Positions 1 through 7,624 are shown, numbered from the stretch's first letter. The stretch is 11,396 nucleotides of DNA from Crenotrichaceae bacterium (GCA_011322755.1 DRLZ01000311.1:1-11396); one strand, 5' to 3'. Numbers and translations: made by a program. Notes: generated by a model from the letters alone, not told the origin.

Positions 1-326
1 AATTTTTCTTCACGACCCGGCCCTGATTCACTGTTTCCCGAATAGTCTCCAAAGCGCGCATGTTCATTATCGTGACAATACAGGCATAATACTTCCCAGT
101 TACTACCATCTGATGGGTTGTTGTCGTGGTTATGATCGCGATGATGTACGGTTAATTCGCGCAGATTCTTGTGATCGAACTCACGGCTGCAGCGTCCACA
201 AACCCAGGGGTAGAGTTTGAGAGCTTGTTCACGATAACCTTTTTCACGCTCGGATTTTTGTTTCAAGGCATCAGCGACAATCTGGTCACGTCTGGCTTTG
301 TCAAATTGGGTCTTTTTTGGAGGCAT
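1..326 (-). CDS. yajD: YajD-like HNH nuclease-family protein (C-terminus cut by window edge)
   Basis: The reverse strand from the ATG at 326-324 reads MPPKKTQFDKARRDQI and stays open for 108 codons to base 1, so the C-terminus lies outside the window. The central part closely resembles E. coli YajD as I remember it: YPWVCGRCSREF, then LRELTVHHRDHNHDNNP, then DGSNWEVLCLYCHDNEH. The paired cysteines (CGRC and CLYC) look like a zinc site, and the HH..H plus N/H residues form the HNH (beta-beta-alpha metal) core. The family is a predicted nuclease with no firmly assigned role. The E. coli protein is about 115 residues, so little is missing. A GGAA ribosome-binding element (335-338) lies 8 bases before the start. 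The gene is transcribed divergently from rlmG. Confidence 0.9.
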   Translation of the reverse strand, partial: MPPKKTQFDKARRDQIVADALKQKSEREKGYREQALKLYPWVCGRCSREFDHKNLRELTVHHRDHNHDNNPSDGSNWEVLCLYCHDNEHARFGDYSGNSESGPGREEK

Positions 327-375
327 TATAAAAATTCCATTTTGAAAAAGTTGCACTGTATTTGAATATGGAACC

Positions 376-404
376 AGAATAATGCCTTGTCTTGAGCAAA
401 TCAA
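376..404 (-). promoter_or_regulatory. Candidate sigma-70 promoter for yajD
   Basis: On the reverse strand, TTGATT (404-399) and TATTCT (381-376) are separated by exactly 17 bases. Each hexamer matches the consensus at 4 of 6 positions. The start of transcription would fall near 369, giving a leader of about 43 bases before the yajD ATG. This is a motif match only. The same 101-base gap must also carry the rlmG promoter, for which only a weak candidate is visible on the forward strand (TTGCAC at 351-356, 18 bases, CAGAAT at 375-380). Confidence 0.4.
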
Positions 405-427
405 TATACAAATAGTCTTAATCAGGT

Positions 428-1579
428 ATGGAAACGCTGACTGTCCCTCAGGGATCATTTCATCTTTGCCGTTATCCGCTCCGGCATCATCAACAATTTC
501 GTGCCTGGGATGCAGCGGATGAGTATATTTTACAACACGTCAATAAGCTGCACGATTTACATGATCAACAGTCAATTTTAATACTCAACGATAGCTGTGG
601 TGCACTCTCTATTGCACTGGCTACGACTGATTCAAATCAGAATATACAGATGATGTCAGATTCCTGGCTGGCTCACCAGGCATTACTAACGAATCTCAAA
701 AAAAACAACAAGCCAATCAACGCTGTCAAATTACTGGACAGTTTGCAATCTGTAGATTCTTCACTTGACCTTGTGCTTATCAAAATCCCGAAGTCGCTTG
801 CTTTGCTTGAGGATCAATTGTACAGGATACGTCCCCATCTGGATTCGCAAACACGTATTGTTGGAGCCGGGATGGTTAAACATATCCATCGTTCGACACT
901 TAAATTGTTTGAGCGCATTATTGGTGTGACAAAAACCTCACTGGCGAAGAAAAAAGCACGTTTGATCTATTGTGACGTCAATTCAACGCTAAAGCCTGGT
1001 GTCAGCCCATATCCAAAGCAATATAGACTTGAAAATACATCAATTACAGTGGTCAATCATGCGAATGTTTTTTCACAGGATTCACTTGATATTGGTACGC
1101 GTTTTTTCCTGAAACATATTTCATCATCCAGTCAAGCATTGAAGATTGTTGATCTTGGTTGTGGAAATGGCTTGCTGGGATTGATTGCGGCACAGCGAAA
1201 TCCTCAGGCTGAGCTGATATTTACCGATGAATCGTATATGGCTATCAGCTCGGCGCAAACAAATTTCAGAACACTGTTTGGTGATCATCGTAAAGCTGAA
1301 TTTATGATCACTAACTGCCTGAAAGGTGTTGCAGAGAACAGTGTTGATCTCATTCTCAACAACCCACCATTTCATCTCCAGAATGCTGTTAGCGATACCA
1401 TTGCACGGCAAATGTTTGCTGAATCAAGCAAGGCATTGAAAAAGGGCGGAATATTCGTTGTTATTGGTAATCGTCATCTGGGCTATCACGCCATACTCAA
1501 GCGTTTGTTTGGACAGTGCGAGGTGGTGGAAAGTAATCACAAGTTCGTTGTTTTACAGGCCATCAAGCAGGTTATATGA
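428..1579 (+). CDS. rlmG: 23S rRNA (guanine(1835)-N2)-methyltransferase RlmG
   Basis: This 383-residue protein matches RlmG (formerly YgjO) over its full length. RlmG is the SAM-dependent enzyme that makes N2-methylguanine at G1835 of 23S rRNA. The N-terminal half (about 1-200) is the degenerate methyltransferase-like domain typical of RlmG/RsmC, with the conserved AWDAADEYIL (26-35) and LIKIPKSLALLE (117-128). The C-terminal half is the catalytic Rossmann domain: NHANVFS (210-216), the SAM-binding VDLGCGNG (241-248), the acidic TDES (266-269) and the amino-methylating NPPFH (312-316). The ATG at 428 is the only possible ATG start, because an in-frame stop lies at 419-421. The AGG just before it is too close to be a good ribosome-binding site, so translation initiation may be weak. 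It ends 133 bases before ychF, on the same strand. Confidence 0.94.
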   Translation: METLTVPQGSFHLCRYPLRHHQQFRAWDAADEYILQHVNKLHDLHDQQSILILNDSCGALSIALATTDSNQNIQMMSDSWLAHQALLTNLKKNNKPINAVKLLDSLQSVDSSLDLVLIKIPKSLALLEDQLYRIRPHLDSQTRIVGAGMVKHIHRSTLKLFERIIGVTKTSLAKKKARLIYCDVNSTLKPGVSPYPKQYRLENTSITVVNHANVFSQDSLDIGTRFFLKHISSSSQALKIVDLGCGNGLLGLIAAQRNPQAELIFTDESYMAISSAQTNFRTLFGDHRKAEFMITNCLKGVAENSVDLILNNPPFHLQNAVSDTIARQMFAESSKALKKGGIFVVIGNRHLGYHAILKRLFGQCEVVESNHKFVVLQAIKQVI

Positions 1580-1660
1580 CTGTTTATTGTCAGACTATTG
1601 ACTTCTCTTTATCAAAATTCAGGATCAAATAATTCCCGGATTGGAAGCCAGATTCTGGGT

Positions 1661-1666
1661 TACAAT
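1661..1666 (+). promoter_or_regulatory. Possible -10 element upstream of ychF
   Basis: TACAAT matches the -10 consensus at 5 of 6 positions and lies 46 bases before the ychF start. No good -35 hexamer sits at 16-18 bases; the nearest, TTGGAA (1641-1646), is only 14 bases away. The promoter is therefore tentative. An imperfect palindrome (1645-1661) abuts it. Confidence 0.25.
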
Positions 1667-1697
1667 AGTGCGCTTTGTTCCAATAACACTTAGACTC

Positions 1698-1701
1698 AGG
1701 A
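1698..1701 (+). promoter_or_regulatory. Ribosome-binding site deciding the ychF start
   Basis: AGGA lies 11 bases before the ATG at 1713. It favours that start over the upstream in-frame TTG at 1641, which would add 24 residues not found in the family. Confidence 0.5.
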
Positions 1702-1712
1702 TACTCCTTCGT

Positions 1713-2804
1713 ATGGCTCTTTATTGTGGCATTGTCGGTTTACCGAATGTTGGTAAATCAACGCTCTTCAATGCATTAACCAAAGCAGAGATTGCAGCAG
1801 AAAACTACCCGTTCTGCACCATTGACCCGAATGTCGGCGTGGTGATGGTGCCCGATCCCCGGCTTGATAAACTGGAAGCCATTGTCAAACCGCAAAAAAC
1901 AATCCCGACGACAATGGAATTTGTTGATATCGCTGGACTGGTCGCCGGCGCTTCCAAAGGCGAAGGACTGGGTAACCAGTTTCTTGGTCATATTCGGGAA
2001 ACCAATGCCATTGTTCACGTCGTACGCTGTTTTGAAAATGAAAACGTTGTTCATGTGGATGGCAAAATTGATCCATTGAGTGATATTGGGGTGATTAACA
2101 CCGAGCTGGCGCTGGCGGATCTTGGCAGTGCTGAAAAAGCCATGATTCGTGCCGGCAAGATGGCTAAAGCCGGCGATGCCGAGCAGAAAGCCCGAAAAGA
2201 GTTGCTGGAAACAATAGTCAATCATCTCGATTCAGGTGCCCCGATACGCTCTCTTGAGTTCACAGAAGATCAACTGGAAAGTATCAGCGACATGCATTTT
2301 CTGACTCAAAAGCCTGTGCTGTATATTGCCAATGTTGATGAACAAGGCTTTGAAAACAATCCACTGCTTGATCGTGTAACCACTCTTGCCGAACAAGAAA
2401 AGGCTCAGGTAGTAGCGATTTGTGCAAATCTTGAAGCTGAAATTGCGCAGTTGGATAATGAAGACAAGGCAGAGTTTCTCGCCGAGATTGGACAGAGTGA
2501 AGCCGGACTCGATCGTGTGGTTCGAGCCGCATATCAGTTACTTGGGTTGTCAACCTATTTTACAGCAGGTGTAAAGGAGGTAAGAGCCTGGACGTACCCT
2601 CAAGGCGCAACTGCGCCAGAAGCTGCTGCAGTCATTCATACTGATTTTCAGAAAGGTTTTATTCGTGCGGAAGTCATTGGTTACGATGATTTTATCCAGT
2701 ACGGTGGAGAACAAGGCGCCAAGGATGCCGGTAAATGGCGGCTTGAGGGGAAGGAATATTGCGTGCAGGATGGTGATGTAATTCATTTCAGATTCAATGT
2801 CTAA
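1713..2804 (+). CDS. ychF: Redox-responsive ribosome-binding ATPase YchF
   Basis: The protein has 363 residues, the same length as E. coli YchF, starting MALYCGIVGLPNVGKST. YchF/OLA1 is a universally conserved Obg-family P-loop protein that binds ribosomes and, unusually, prefers ATP to GTP. The P-loop is at 9-17, the Walker B/G3 motif DIAG at 72-75, and the G4 position reads NVDE (207-210) instead of NKxD. That change is the known reason for lost guanine specificity. His114, the residue proposed to be catalytic in this family, is present. The helical insert covers about 140-200 and the TGS domain about 280-363. Translation starts at 1713 rather than at a TTG further upstream, judging by length, family alignment and the AGGA site. 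In many gammaproteobacteria ychF follows pth (peptidyl-tRNA hydrolase); here its upstream neighbour is rlmG. Confidence 0.97.
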   Translation: MALYCGIVGLPNVGKSTLFNALTKAEIAAENYPFCTIDPNVGVVMVPDPRLDKLEAIVKPQKTIPTTMEFVDIAGLVAGASKGEGLGNQFLGHIRETNAIVHVVRCFENENVVHVDGKIDPLSDIGVINTELALADLGSAEKAMIRAGKMAKAGDAEQKARKELLETIVNHLDSGAPIRSLEFTEDQLESISDMHFLTQKPVLYIANVDEQGFENNPLLDRVTTLAEQEKAQVVAICANLEAEIAQLDNEDKAEFLAEIGQSEAGLDRVVRAAYQLLGLSTYFTAGVKEVRAWTYPQGATAPEAAAVIHTDFQKGFIRAEVIGYDDFIQYGGEQGAKDAGKWRLEGKEYCVQDGDVIHFRFNV

Positions 2805-2886
2805 GTTGTACAGTTGTGGTCAGATACACATTGTCTCAACATGATATATTGTTGCTGATACAACCAGATAAGCAGGTCATATCATT

Positions 2887-3696
2887 ATGAATACTATTGC
2901 TAACATACTACGTTTGAGCACATTGTTGTTGATTGTCTTGCTGATTCAGGCATGTGCAACCTCACCAATGGGGCGTAGACAACTCAAATTATTACCGGAA
3001 GGTCAAATGCAGCAAATGGGTTTGCAAGCATTCGACAGTCTGAAAAAAGAAACGCCGATTAGCAGGGATCGTACAAAAAACAGATTTGTTGAATGTGTCG
3101 CGCATGCTGTCACAAACATTGTGGGTGGCGAGTGGGAAGTTGTTGTTTTTAAAGATGATACTCCAAATGCATTTGCATTACCCGGTGGTAAAATCGGTGT
3201 CCATACAGGGATACTCAAAGTCACTGCCAACCAGAGTCAGCTGGCGGCTGTTATCGGTCATGAAATAGGCCATGTTATCGCACATCATGGCAATGAGCGC
3301 GCTTCACAGAATCTGGCCATGCAAACCGGAATGCAAGTCGCTTCTGCCGCAATACCGGGGTCACAGCTTGGACAGCTAGCTGTTGCTGCGCTTGGTATGG
3401 GTGCTAAATACGGTGTTTTGTTACCATTCAGTCGTACTCATGAGAGCGAAGCTGACTTAATCGGACTGGAATATATGGCAGCAGCGGGGTTTGACCCGCG
3501 CGAAGCACCTAAATTATGGGAAAATATGGCCGCAGCCAGTAATGGCGCATCACCACCGGAATTTTTGTCAACGCATCCATCCAATGCGACACGTATTAAG
3601 GGATTGAAAGCTTACCTGAGTACAGTCATGCCAAAATATCAACAAGCTGTACGCGAAGGTAAACGCCCGGATTGTGATCGTTTTCTGAGGAAGTAG
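2887..3696 (+). CDS. M48 family metalloprotease, predicted lipoprotein (Oma1/LoiP-like)
   Basis: This 269-residue protein begins with a lipoprotein signal: a hydrophobic stretch (about 9-20) followed by LIQAC with the lipidation cysteine at 23. The mature protein should therefore be anchored in the envelope, facing the periplasm. The zinc protease core is complete. HEIGH (125-129) supplies two histidine ligands and the general-base glutamate, and HESEAD (185-190) supplies the third ligand. Other family marks are NAFALPGGKIGVHTGIL (94-110) and STHPSNATRI (228-237). Relatives such as E. coli LoiP and BepA degrade misfolded outer-membrane proteins, and mitochondrial Oma1 is a stress protease. 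The exact substrate here cannot be deduced. There are no TPR repeats, so it is not BepA itself. An AGG (2874-2876) lies 10 bases before the ATG. The 82-base gap from ychF and the 50-base gap to dapC leave open whether it has its own transcript. Confidence 0.9.
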   Translation: MNTIANILRLSTLLLIVLLIQACATSPMGRRQLKLLPEGQMQQMGLQAFDSLKKETPISRDRTKNRFVECVAHAVTNIVGGEWEVVVFKDDTPNAFALPGGKIGVHTGILKVTANQSQLAAVIGHEIGHVIAHHGNERASQNLAMQTGMQVASAAIPGSQLGQLAVAALGMGAKYGVLLPFSRTHESEADLIGLEYMAAAGFDPREAPKLWENMAAASNGASPPEFLSTHPSNATRIKGLKAYLSTVMPKYQQAVREGKRPDCDRFLRK

Positions 3697-3746
3697 CCAG
3701 TTTTTGATTTTCCGAATTGGGGCGGGATTCATCGCAACGAATTGAC

Positions 3747-4943
3747 ATGAATGCTCATTTGCAACAGCTGCATCGATATCCTTTTGAAAAACTCAGGGAA
3801 TTGTTTGCAGGTGCAACTCCGGTAGCGGATCAGCCAGCTTTATCTCTGGGATTGGGCGAACCTCAATACCCACCGCCAGATTTTATAGCAGAGACGCTTG
3901 CATCTCATCTAAGCGGGTTGTCCAAATATCCACTGACCAATGGGTTGTTGGCTTTGCGCCAGGCAATTACAGATTGGCTAAGCAAGCGTTATCAGTTAAC
4001 GGATAACAGTCTTGACCCGGAGCAACATGTGTTACCTGTGAATGGTACCCGTGAAGCCTTGTTTGCGATTGCCCAGGCGATTGTCGATTCTAGCCAGTCG
4101 CCTGTGGTGGCAATGACCAATCCTTTTTACCAGATTTATGAAGGTGCAGCAATTTTGAGTGGCGCTGCACCCTATTATCTGAATACACCACGGCAAACAG
4201 CATATCTGCCAGACTTTGATTCAGTACCAGCTGCAGTATGGCAGCGATGCCAACTGATTTATATTTGTTCGCCAAATAATCCGACCGGCTCAGTGATACA
4301 ATGTGAGCATTATTCAAAATTGCTGAATCTGGCAGATCAATATGACTTTGTGATTGCTTCAGACGAGTGTTATTCAGAAATCTATCAAGACGAAGACAAC
4401 CCGCCCATTGGATTATTGCAGGCAGCTCATCAGATGGGGAATACCGGTTTTGATCACTGCATTGTATTCAACAGTTTGTCAAAACGCTCCAGTGTTCCCG
4501 GGCTACGATCCGGTTTTGTTGCTGGCAATGCAGACATTATTCAACAGTTTTATCGCTACCGAACCTATCATGGGTGCGCGATGCCGCTACCTATTCAATA
4601 TGCGAGTATAGCTGCATGGCAGGATGAGCAACATGTAATTGATAATCGTAAACGCTATAGACAAACCATTAATGATGTTTATGCTGTGTTGAATCCTGTA
4701 TTATCTGTAGATAAACCGGATGGCGGATTTTTCCTCTGGCCACAGACACCAATGGCGGATACCACATTTGCTCGTGAGTTGTATATTAACTGCAATATCA
4801 CCGTGTTACCTGGCCAATATTTGTCACGCAAGTCTGAAGGTGTCGATCCGGGACAGAACCGGGTTCGCTTGGCGTTGGTGCATTCACATCATCAGTGTCT
4901 GACTGCAGCTCATCATATTCGCGATTTTATTTCCAACTCTTAA
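3747..4943 (+). CDS. dapC: Succinyldiaminopimelate transaminase DapC
   Basis: This is a 398-residue class I/II PLP aminotransferase. DapC converts N-succinyl-2-amino-6-ketopimelate to N-succinyl-LL-diaminopimelate, using glutamate as amino donor. The N-terminus MNAHLQQLHRYPFEKLREL is characteristic of proteobacterial DapC. PLP-binding features are SPNNPTG (175-181), the SDECY segment with Asp206 and Tyr209, and SLSKRS with the Schiff-base lysine at 246. Arg374 (in VRLALV) is the expected carboxylate-binding arginine. The ATG at 3747 is chosen over an in-frame TTG at 3717 because it gives the family N-terminus. No convincing ribosome-binding site precedes it. The position directly before dapD and dapE, which act just before and just after it, strongly supports DapC over ArgD or another aminotransferase. 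Confidence 0.93.
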   Translation: MNAHLQQLHRYPFEKLRELFAGATPVADQPALSLGLGEPQYPPPDFIAETLASHLSGLSKYPLTNGLLALRQAITDWLSKRYQLTDNSLDPEQHVLPVNGTREALFAIAQAIVDSSQSPVVAMTNPFYQIYEGAAILSGAAPYYLNTPRQTAYLPDFDSVPAAVWQRCQLIYICSPNNPTGSVIQCEHYSKLLNLADQYDFVIASDECYSEIYQDEDNPPIGLLQAAHQMGNTGFDHCIVFNSLSKRSSVPGLRSGFVAGNADIIQQFYRYRTYHGCAMPLPIQYASIAAWQDEQHVIDNRKRYRQTINDVYAVLNPVLSVDKPDGGFFLWPQTPMADTTFARELYINCNITVLPGQYLSRKSEGVDPGQNRVRLALVHSHHQCLTAAHHIRDFISNS

Positions 4944-4957
4944 CTAACAGAAGATCC

Positions 4958-5782
4958 ATGAACCAATTAGAAACAATTATTAATCAAGCCTTTGAACGCA
5001 GTTCTGAAATCAACCCAGGCAATGCAGAGCCTGAATTACGTAACGCAGTTGAAACCGTGCTCGGTTTGCTCAACACTGGGGAAGCAAGGGTTGCCGAAAA
5101 ACAGAATGGCGAATGGATTGTTAATCAATGGCTGAAAAAAGCAGTGTTATTGTCATTCCGGATTAATGGTAACCGGGTCATGAATGATGGTGTAGCACAG
5201 TATTACGATAAGGTAGAAACCAAGTTTGCAGACTATACCGAGTCTGACTTTAATACCGCAGGTGTTCGGGTGGTGCCACAAGCGATTGCAAGATCTGGCT
5301 CTTTCATTGCACCAGATTGTGTCTTGATGCCAAGCTTTGTCAATATCGGCGCCTATGTCGATAGTGGCACCATGGTAGATACCTGGGCGACTGTTGGTTC
5401 ATGTGCTCAGATTGGCAAGAACGTCCATTTGTCTGGAGGCGTTGGCATTGGTGGTGTGCTGGAACCTTTGCAAGCAGGGCCAACTATTATTGAAGATAAT
5501 TGCTTTGTTGGCGCGCGTTCCGAGATCGTGGAAGGCGTGATTATGGAGGAAGGTTCAGTTGTCTCCATGGGTGTGTATATCGGCAAAAGCACTAAAATCT
5601 ATAACCGCATGACTGGTGAAATCAGCTACGGCCGGATTCCGGCTGGGTCAGTTGTCGTTTCCGGAAATCTACCTGCGAAAGATGGCAGTCACAGTTTGTA
5701 TTGTGCAGTCATAATCAAACAAGTTGATGAACGCACCCGTTCCAAGGTTGGTATTAACGAATTGTTACGGGATACTGATTAA
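4958..5782 (+). CDS. dapD: 2,3,4,5-tetrahydropyridine-2,6-dicarboxylate N-succinyltransferase DapD
   Basis: The protein has 274 residues, the same as E. coli DapD. It transfers succinyl from succinyl-CoA to tetrahydrodipicolinate, the committing step of the succinylase branch to diaminopimelate and lysine, and acts as a cytoplasmic trimer. The helical N-terminal domain covers about 1-100 and includes LSFRINGNRVM (65-75). The left-handed beta-helix of hexapeptide repeats runs from about 105 to 235, for example FVNIGAYVDSGTMVDTWATV (127-146) and FVGARSEIVEGVIME (183-197). The C-terminal HSLYCAVIIKQVDERTR (245-261) is typical. The start at 4958 gives the family length and lies 14 bases after the dapC stop, with a weak AGAAG (4949-4953) as ribosome-binding site. 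Co-transcription with dapC is very likely. Confidence 0.97.
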   Translation: MNQLETIINQAFERSSEINPGNAEPELRNAVETVLGLLNTGEARVAEKQNGEWIVNQWLKKAVLLSFRINGNRVMNDGVAQYYDKVETKFADYTESDFNTAGVRVVPQAIARSGSFIAPDCVLMPSFVNIGAYVDSGTMVDTWATVGSCAQIGKNVHLSGGVGIGGVLEPLQAGPTIIEDNCFVGARSEIVEGVIMEEGSVVSMGVYIGKSTKIYNRMTGEISYGRIPAGSVVVSGNLPAKDGSHSLYCAVIIKQVDERTRSKVGINELLRDTD

Positions 5783-5840
5783 TTGTTTTATCCTCTGCAG
5801 ATCATCATCGTTGGAATTGTGCCGCTTATACTGGCAGTCA

Positions 5841-6983
5841 ATGACTGACTTGTGCGAGGCTACGCCGTTACAGCTTGCAATTGAGCTGATTCAACGTGAG
5901 TCTGTCACGCCGCATGATGCTGGCTGTATGGAGTCAATTGTTGGACATCTGAAACCTTCAGGTTTTAAACCAACCTGGCTTGATTTTGAAGACACCCGCA
6001 ATTTGTGGCTGAAGTACGGTGATAGCCAGCCATTATTTGTGTTTCTTGGTCATACTGATGTGGTTCCCACCGGCCCTGTTGATGACTGGAATACACCACC
6101 GTTTGAACCAGCCATTATTGACGGCTATTTGTACGGACGCGGCGCAGCCGATATGAAAAGCAGCATTGCTGCATTTCAATGGGCTTCCCGACAGTTTGTG
6201 GCAGAATGCCCGCAGCCCAAAGGTTCAATTGCTTTGTTGTTAACCAGTGATGAAGAAGGGCTGGCCACCAACGGTATTGTCAAAGCCGTTGAGGTCTTGA
6301 ACCAGCAAGGTGAAACCATGCAGTGGTGTCTGGTTGGCGAACCCAGCAGCACAGACCATCTTGGTGATGTGATCAAGGTCGGCAGACGTGGTTCCTTATG
6401 TGCAAGCATGACCGTACACGGCGTACAAGGCCATGTTGCTTACCCGCACCTTGCAGATAATCCAATTCACAGTCTTGCACCAGCGCTGGCTGAACTGGTT
6501 GCTGAACAATGGGATAACGGCAATGACTATTTCCCGCCGACCAGTTTACAAGTCTCAAATATCAATTCTGGAACTGGCGCAGAAAATGTGATTCCTGGAG
6601 AGGTGAATGTGCAGTTCAATCTGCGCTTCAGCACTGAGTTGACACCGGATCAGATCAAACAACGTGTCCATCGCATTCTGGAGCGTCACAATCTGAATTA
6701 TGACATTCAGTGGCGATTATCCGGGAATCCATTTTTGACCAATGGTGGGGAGCTGGTCAAAGCTGCACAGACTGCACTTCAGAAAGTCGCTGGTCGATCC
6801 CCGGAATTATCTACTGCTGGCGGCACATCCGATGGGCGTTTTATTGCCCCGCTTGGAGTGCAAGTCATCGAGCTGGGGCCGCTAAACACAACCATTCACA
6901 AGGTGAATGAATGTGTGTTAGTGGATGATCTTGAGGTATTGGCAAAAGTGTATTTGCAAGTTTTGCGGGAGTTGCTTGGTTAA
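5841..6983 (+). CDS. dapE: Succinyl-diaminopimelate desuccinylase DapE
   Basis: This is a 380-residue M20 metallohydrolase (E. coli DapE has 375). It removes succinate from N-succinyl-LL-diaminopimelate to release LL-diaminopimelate, using two zinc ions. All expected active-site residues line up with the Haemophilus enzyme with an offset of four: His71 and Asp73 in GHTDVVPTG (70-78), Asp104 bridging the metals (GAADMK), Glu138 as catalytic base with Glu139 (SDEEG), Glu167 (GEPSS) and His353 (TIHKVNE). The dimerisation domain covers about 185-295. The start at 5841 gives MTDLCEATPLQLAIELIQRE, which aligns with the family. The same frame is open upstream into the end of dapD, but the only starts there are non-ATG and would add foreign residues. 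It lies 58 bases after dapD and 8 bases before the next gene. Confidence 0.96.
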   Translation: MTDLCEATPLQLAIELIQRESVTPHDAGCMESIVGHLKPSGFKPTWLDFEDTRNLWLKYGDSQPLFVFLGHTDVVPTGPVDDWNTPPFEPAIIDGYLYGRGAADMKSSIAAFQWASRQFVAECPQPKGSIALLLTSDEEGLATNGIVKAVEVLNQQGETMQWCLVGEPSSTDHLGDVIKVGRRGSLCASMTVHGVQGHVAYPHLADNPIHSLAPALAELVAEQWDNGNDYFPPTSLQVSNINSGTGAENVIPGEVNVQFNLRFSTELTPDQIKQRVHRILERHNLNYDIQWRLSGNPFLTNGGELVKAAQTALQKVAGRSPELSTAGGTSDGRFIAPLGVQVIELGPLNTTIHKVNECVLVDDLEVLAKVYLQVLRELLG

Positions 6984-6991
6984 TGTGATCA

Positions 6992-7477
6992 ATGGCAAGA
7001 CTAAAGCAGCAATATGAAACCGATGGGTATTTTGGTATTGGAATACTCAATACAAACTCTGCATTTAATATTGGTACGTTATGGCGAAGCGCCTATATTT
7101 TCGGCGCTTCATTCATTTTTACGATCGATAAAAAATATAAAAAGCAGGCAAGTGATGTTACCAGAGCCTGGACAAAAATTCCTCTCTATCATTACGAGAC
7201 ATTTAGCGAATTTTGTAAATTACTCCCGTATTCAACACGGATTGTTGGCGTGGAAATGTCTCAGCAATCCATTCTTGTCGTAGAATTTGAACATCCACTA
7301 AGATCTGTCTACTTATTGGGATGTGAAAGTGTGGGTCTACCTGTCAATGTATTGGATTCTTGTCATTCAATTATTTCATTACCTGGAAACTTTAGTCTAA
7401 ATGTTTCTGTAGCAGGTAGCATTGTAATGTATGACCGTCTTTGTAAATTAAAAACCCGCTATCCCAATCGGCTTTAA
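6992..7477 (+). CDS. Small TrmH-family (SPOUT) RNA methyltransferase
   Basis: This 161-residue protein consists almost entirely of a SPOUT/SpoU catalytic domain. The three knot motifs are visible: motif 1 NTNSAFNIGTLWRSA (20-34), with Arg32 at the catalytic arginine position; motif 2 LLGCESVGLP (108-117); and motif 3 ISLPGNFSLNVSVAGSIVMY (128-147). Members 2'-O-methylate ribose in tRNA or rRNA, using SAM bound in the trefoil knot. The size resembles TrmL (about 157 residues), but TrmL's own signature residues are not seen, so I assign no target RNA. There is no N-terminal RNA-binding extension of the RlmB/TsnR type. It starts 8 bases after dapE, so it may be read from the dap transcript, yet it has no clear ribosome-binding site. 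A hand count gives about 38% G+C over 7081-7440, against about 51% in sampled parts of dapE. That hints at a separate origin. Confidence 0.85.
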   Translation: MARLKQQYETDGYFGIGILNTNSAFNIGTLWRSAYIFGASFIFTIDKKYKKQASDVTRAWTKIPLYHYETFSEFCKLLPYSTRIVGVEMSQQSILVVEFEHPLRSVYLLGCESVGLPVNVLDSCHSIISLPGNFSLNVSVAGSIVMYDRLCKLKTRYPNRL

Positions 7478-7520
7478 TTGAATGCTTGTATTAGCCGGCC
7501 TATTCTGGCTTAGTCAAAAC

Positions 7521-7554
7521 CATGTGTAGTCGCCTGCTTTCAACGACTGCGATG
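7521..7554 (+). other. Hairpin in the gap before the VTT-flavoreductase gene
   Basis: GTAGTCG (7526-7532) pairs with CGACTGC (7544-7550), seven pairs including one G-U, around an 11-base loop. CAT (7521-7523) and ATG (7552-7554) extend it beyond a small internal loop. No run of T follows, so it is not a standard terminator. It could be an RNA structure in the leader of the downstream gene, or an operator-like inverted repeat. The rest of the 182-base gap (7478-7659) shows only weaker pairings and a poor promoter candidate (TAAAAT at 7564-7569 without a good -35). Confidence 0.35.
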
Positions 7555-7608
7555 ATGTGTAAGTAAAATCAGCTGAAAACGACCAACCATATTTGTTTGT
7601 CAACTTAC

Positions 7609-7613
7609 AGGAG
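7609..7613 (+). promoter_or_regulatory. Strong Shine-Dalgarno sequence AGGAG
   Basis: This is one of the best ribosome-binding sequences in the window. It lies 11 bases before the ATG of a 12-codon ORF rather than before the large gene, whose own start at 7660 has only AGG (7648-7650) nine bases upstream. Confidence 0.5.
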
Positions 7614-7624
7614 ATTGGTAAAGC

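Noticed and set aside
171..365. Forward-strand 64-codon ORF
   Set aside because: It lies antisense to the clearly recognisable yajD and has no protein-family resemblance.
1641..1712. 24-residue upstream extension of YchF from a TTG
   Set aside because: The 363-residue form matches the family length and N-terminus, and the extension overlaps the likely promoter region.
2837..2854. CAACA/TGTTG inverted repeat before the M48 protease
   Set aside because: A five-pair AT-rich stem with an eight-base loop is expected by chance; there is no terminator tail or recognisable operator.
5724..5840. 39-residue upstream extension of DapE overlapping the end of dapD
   Set aside because: It starts with TTG, is read out of frame over dapD, and its residues do not belong to the DapE family.
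7469..7513. Hairpins around the TrmH-family stop codon (CGGCT/AGCCG and AGCC/GGCT) as a terminator
   Set aside because: The stems are only 4-5 pairs with long or bulged loops, and no T-run follows.
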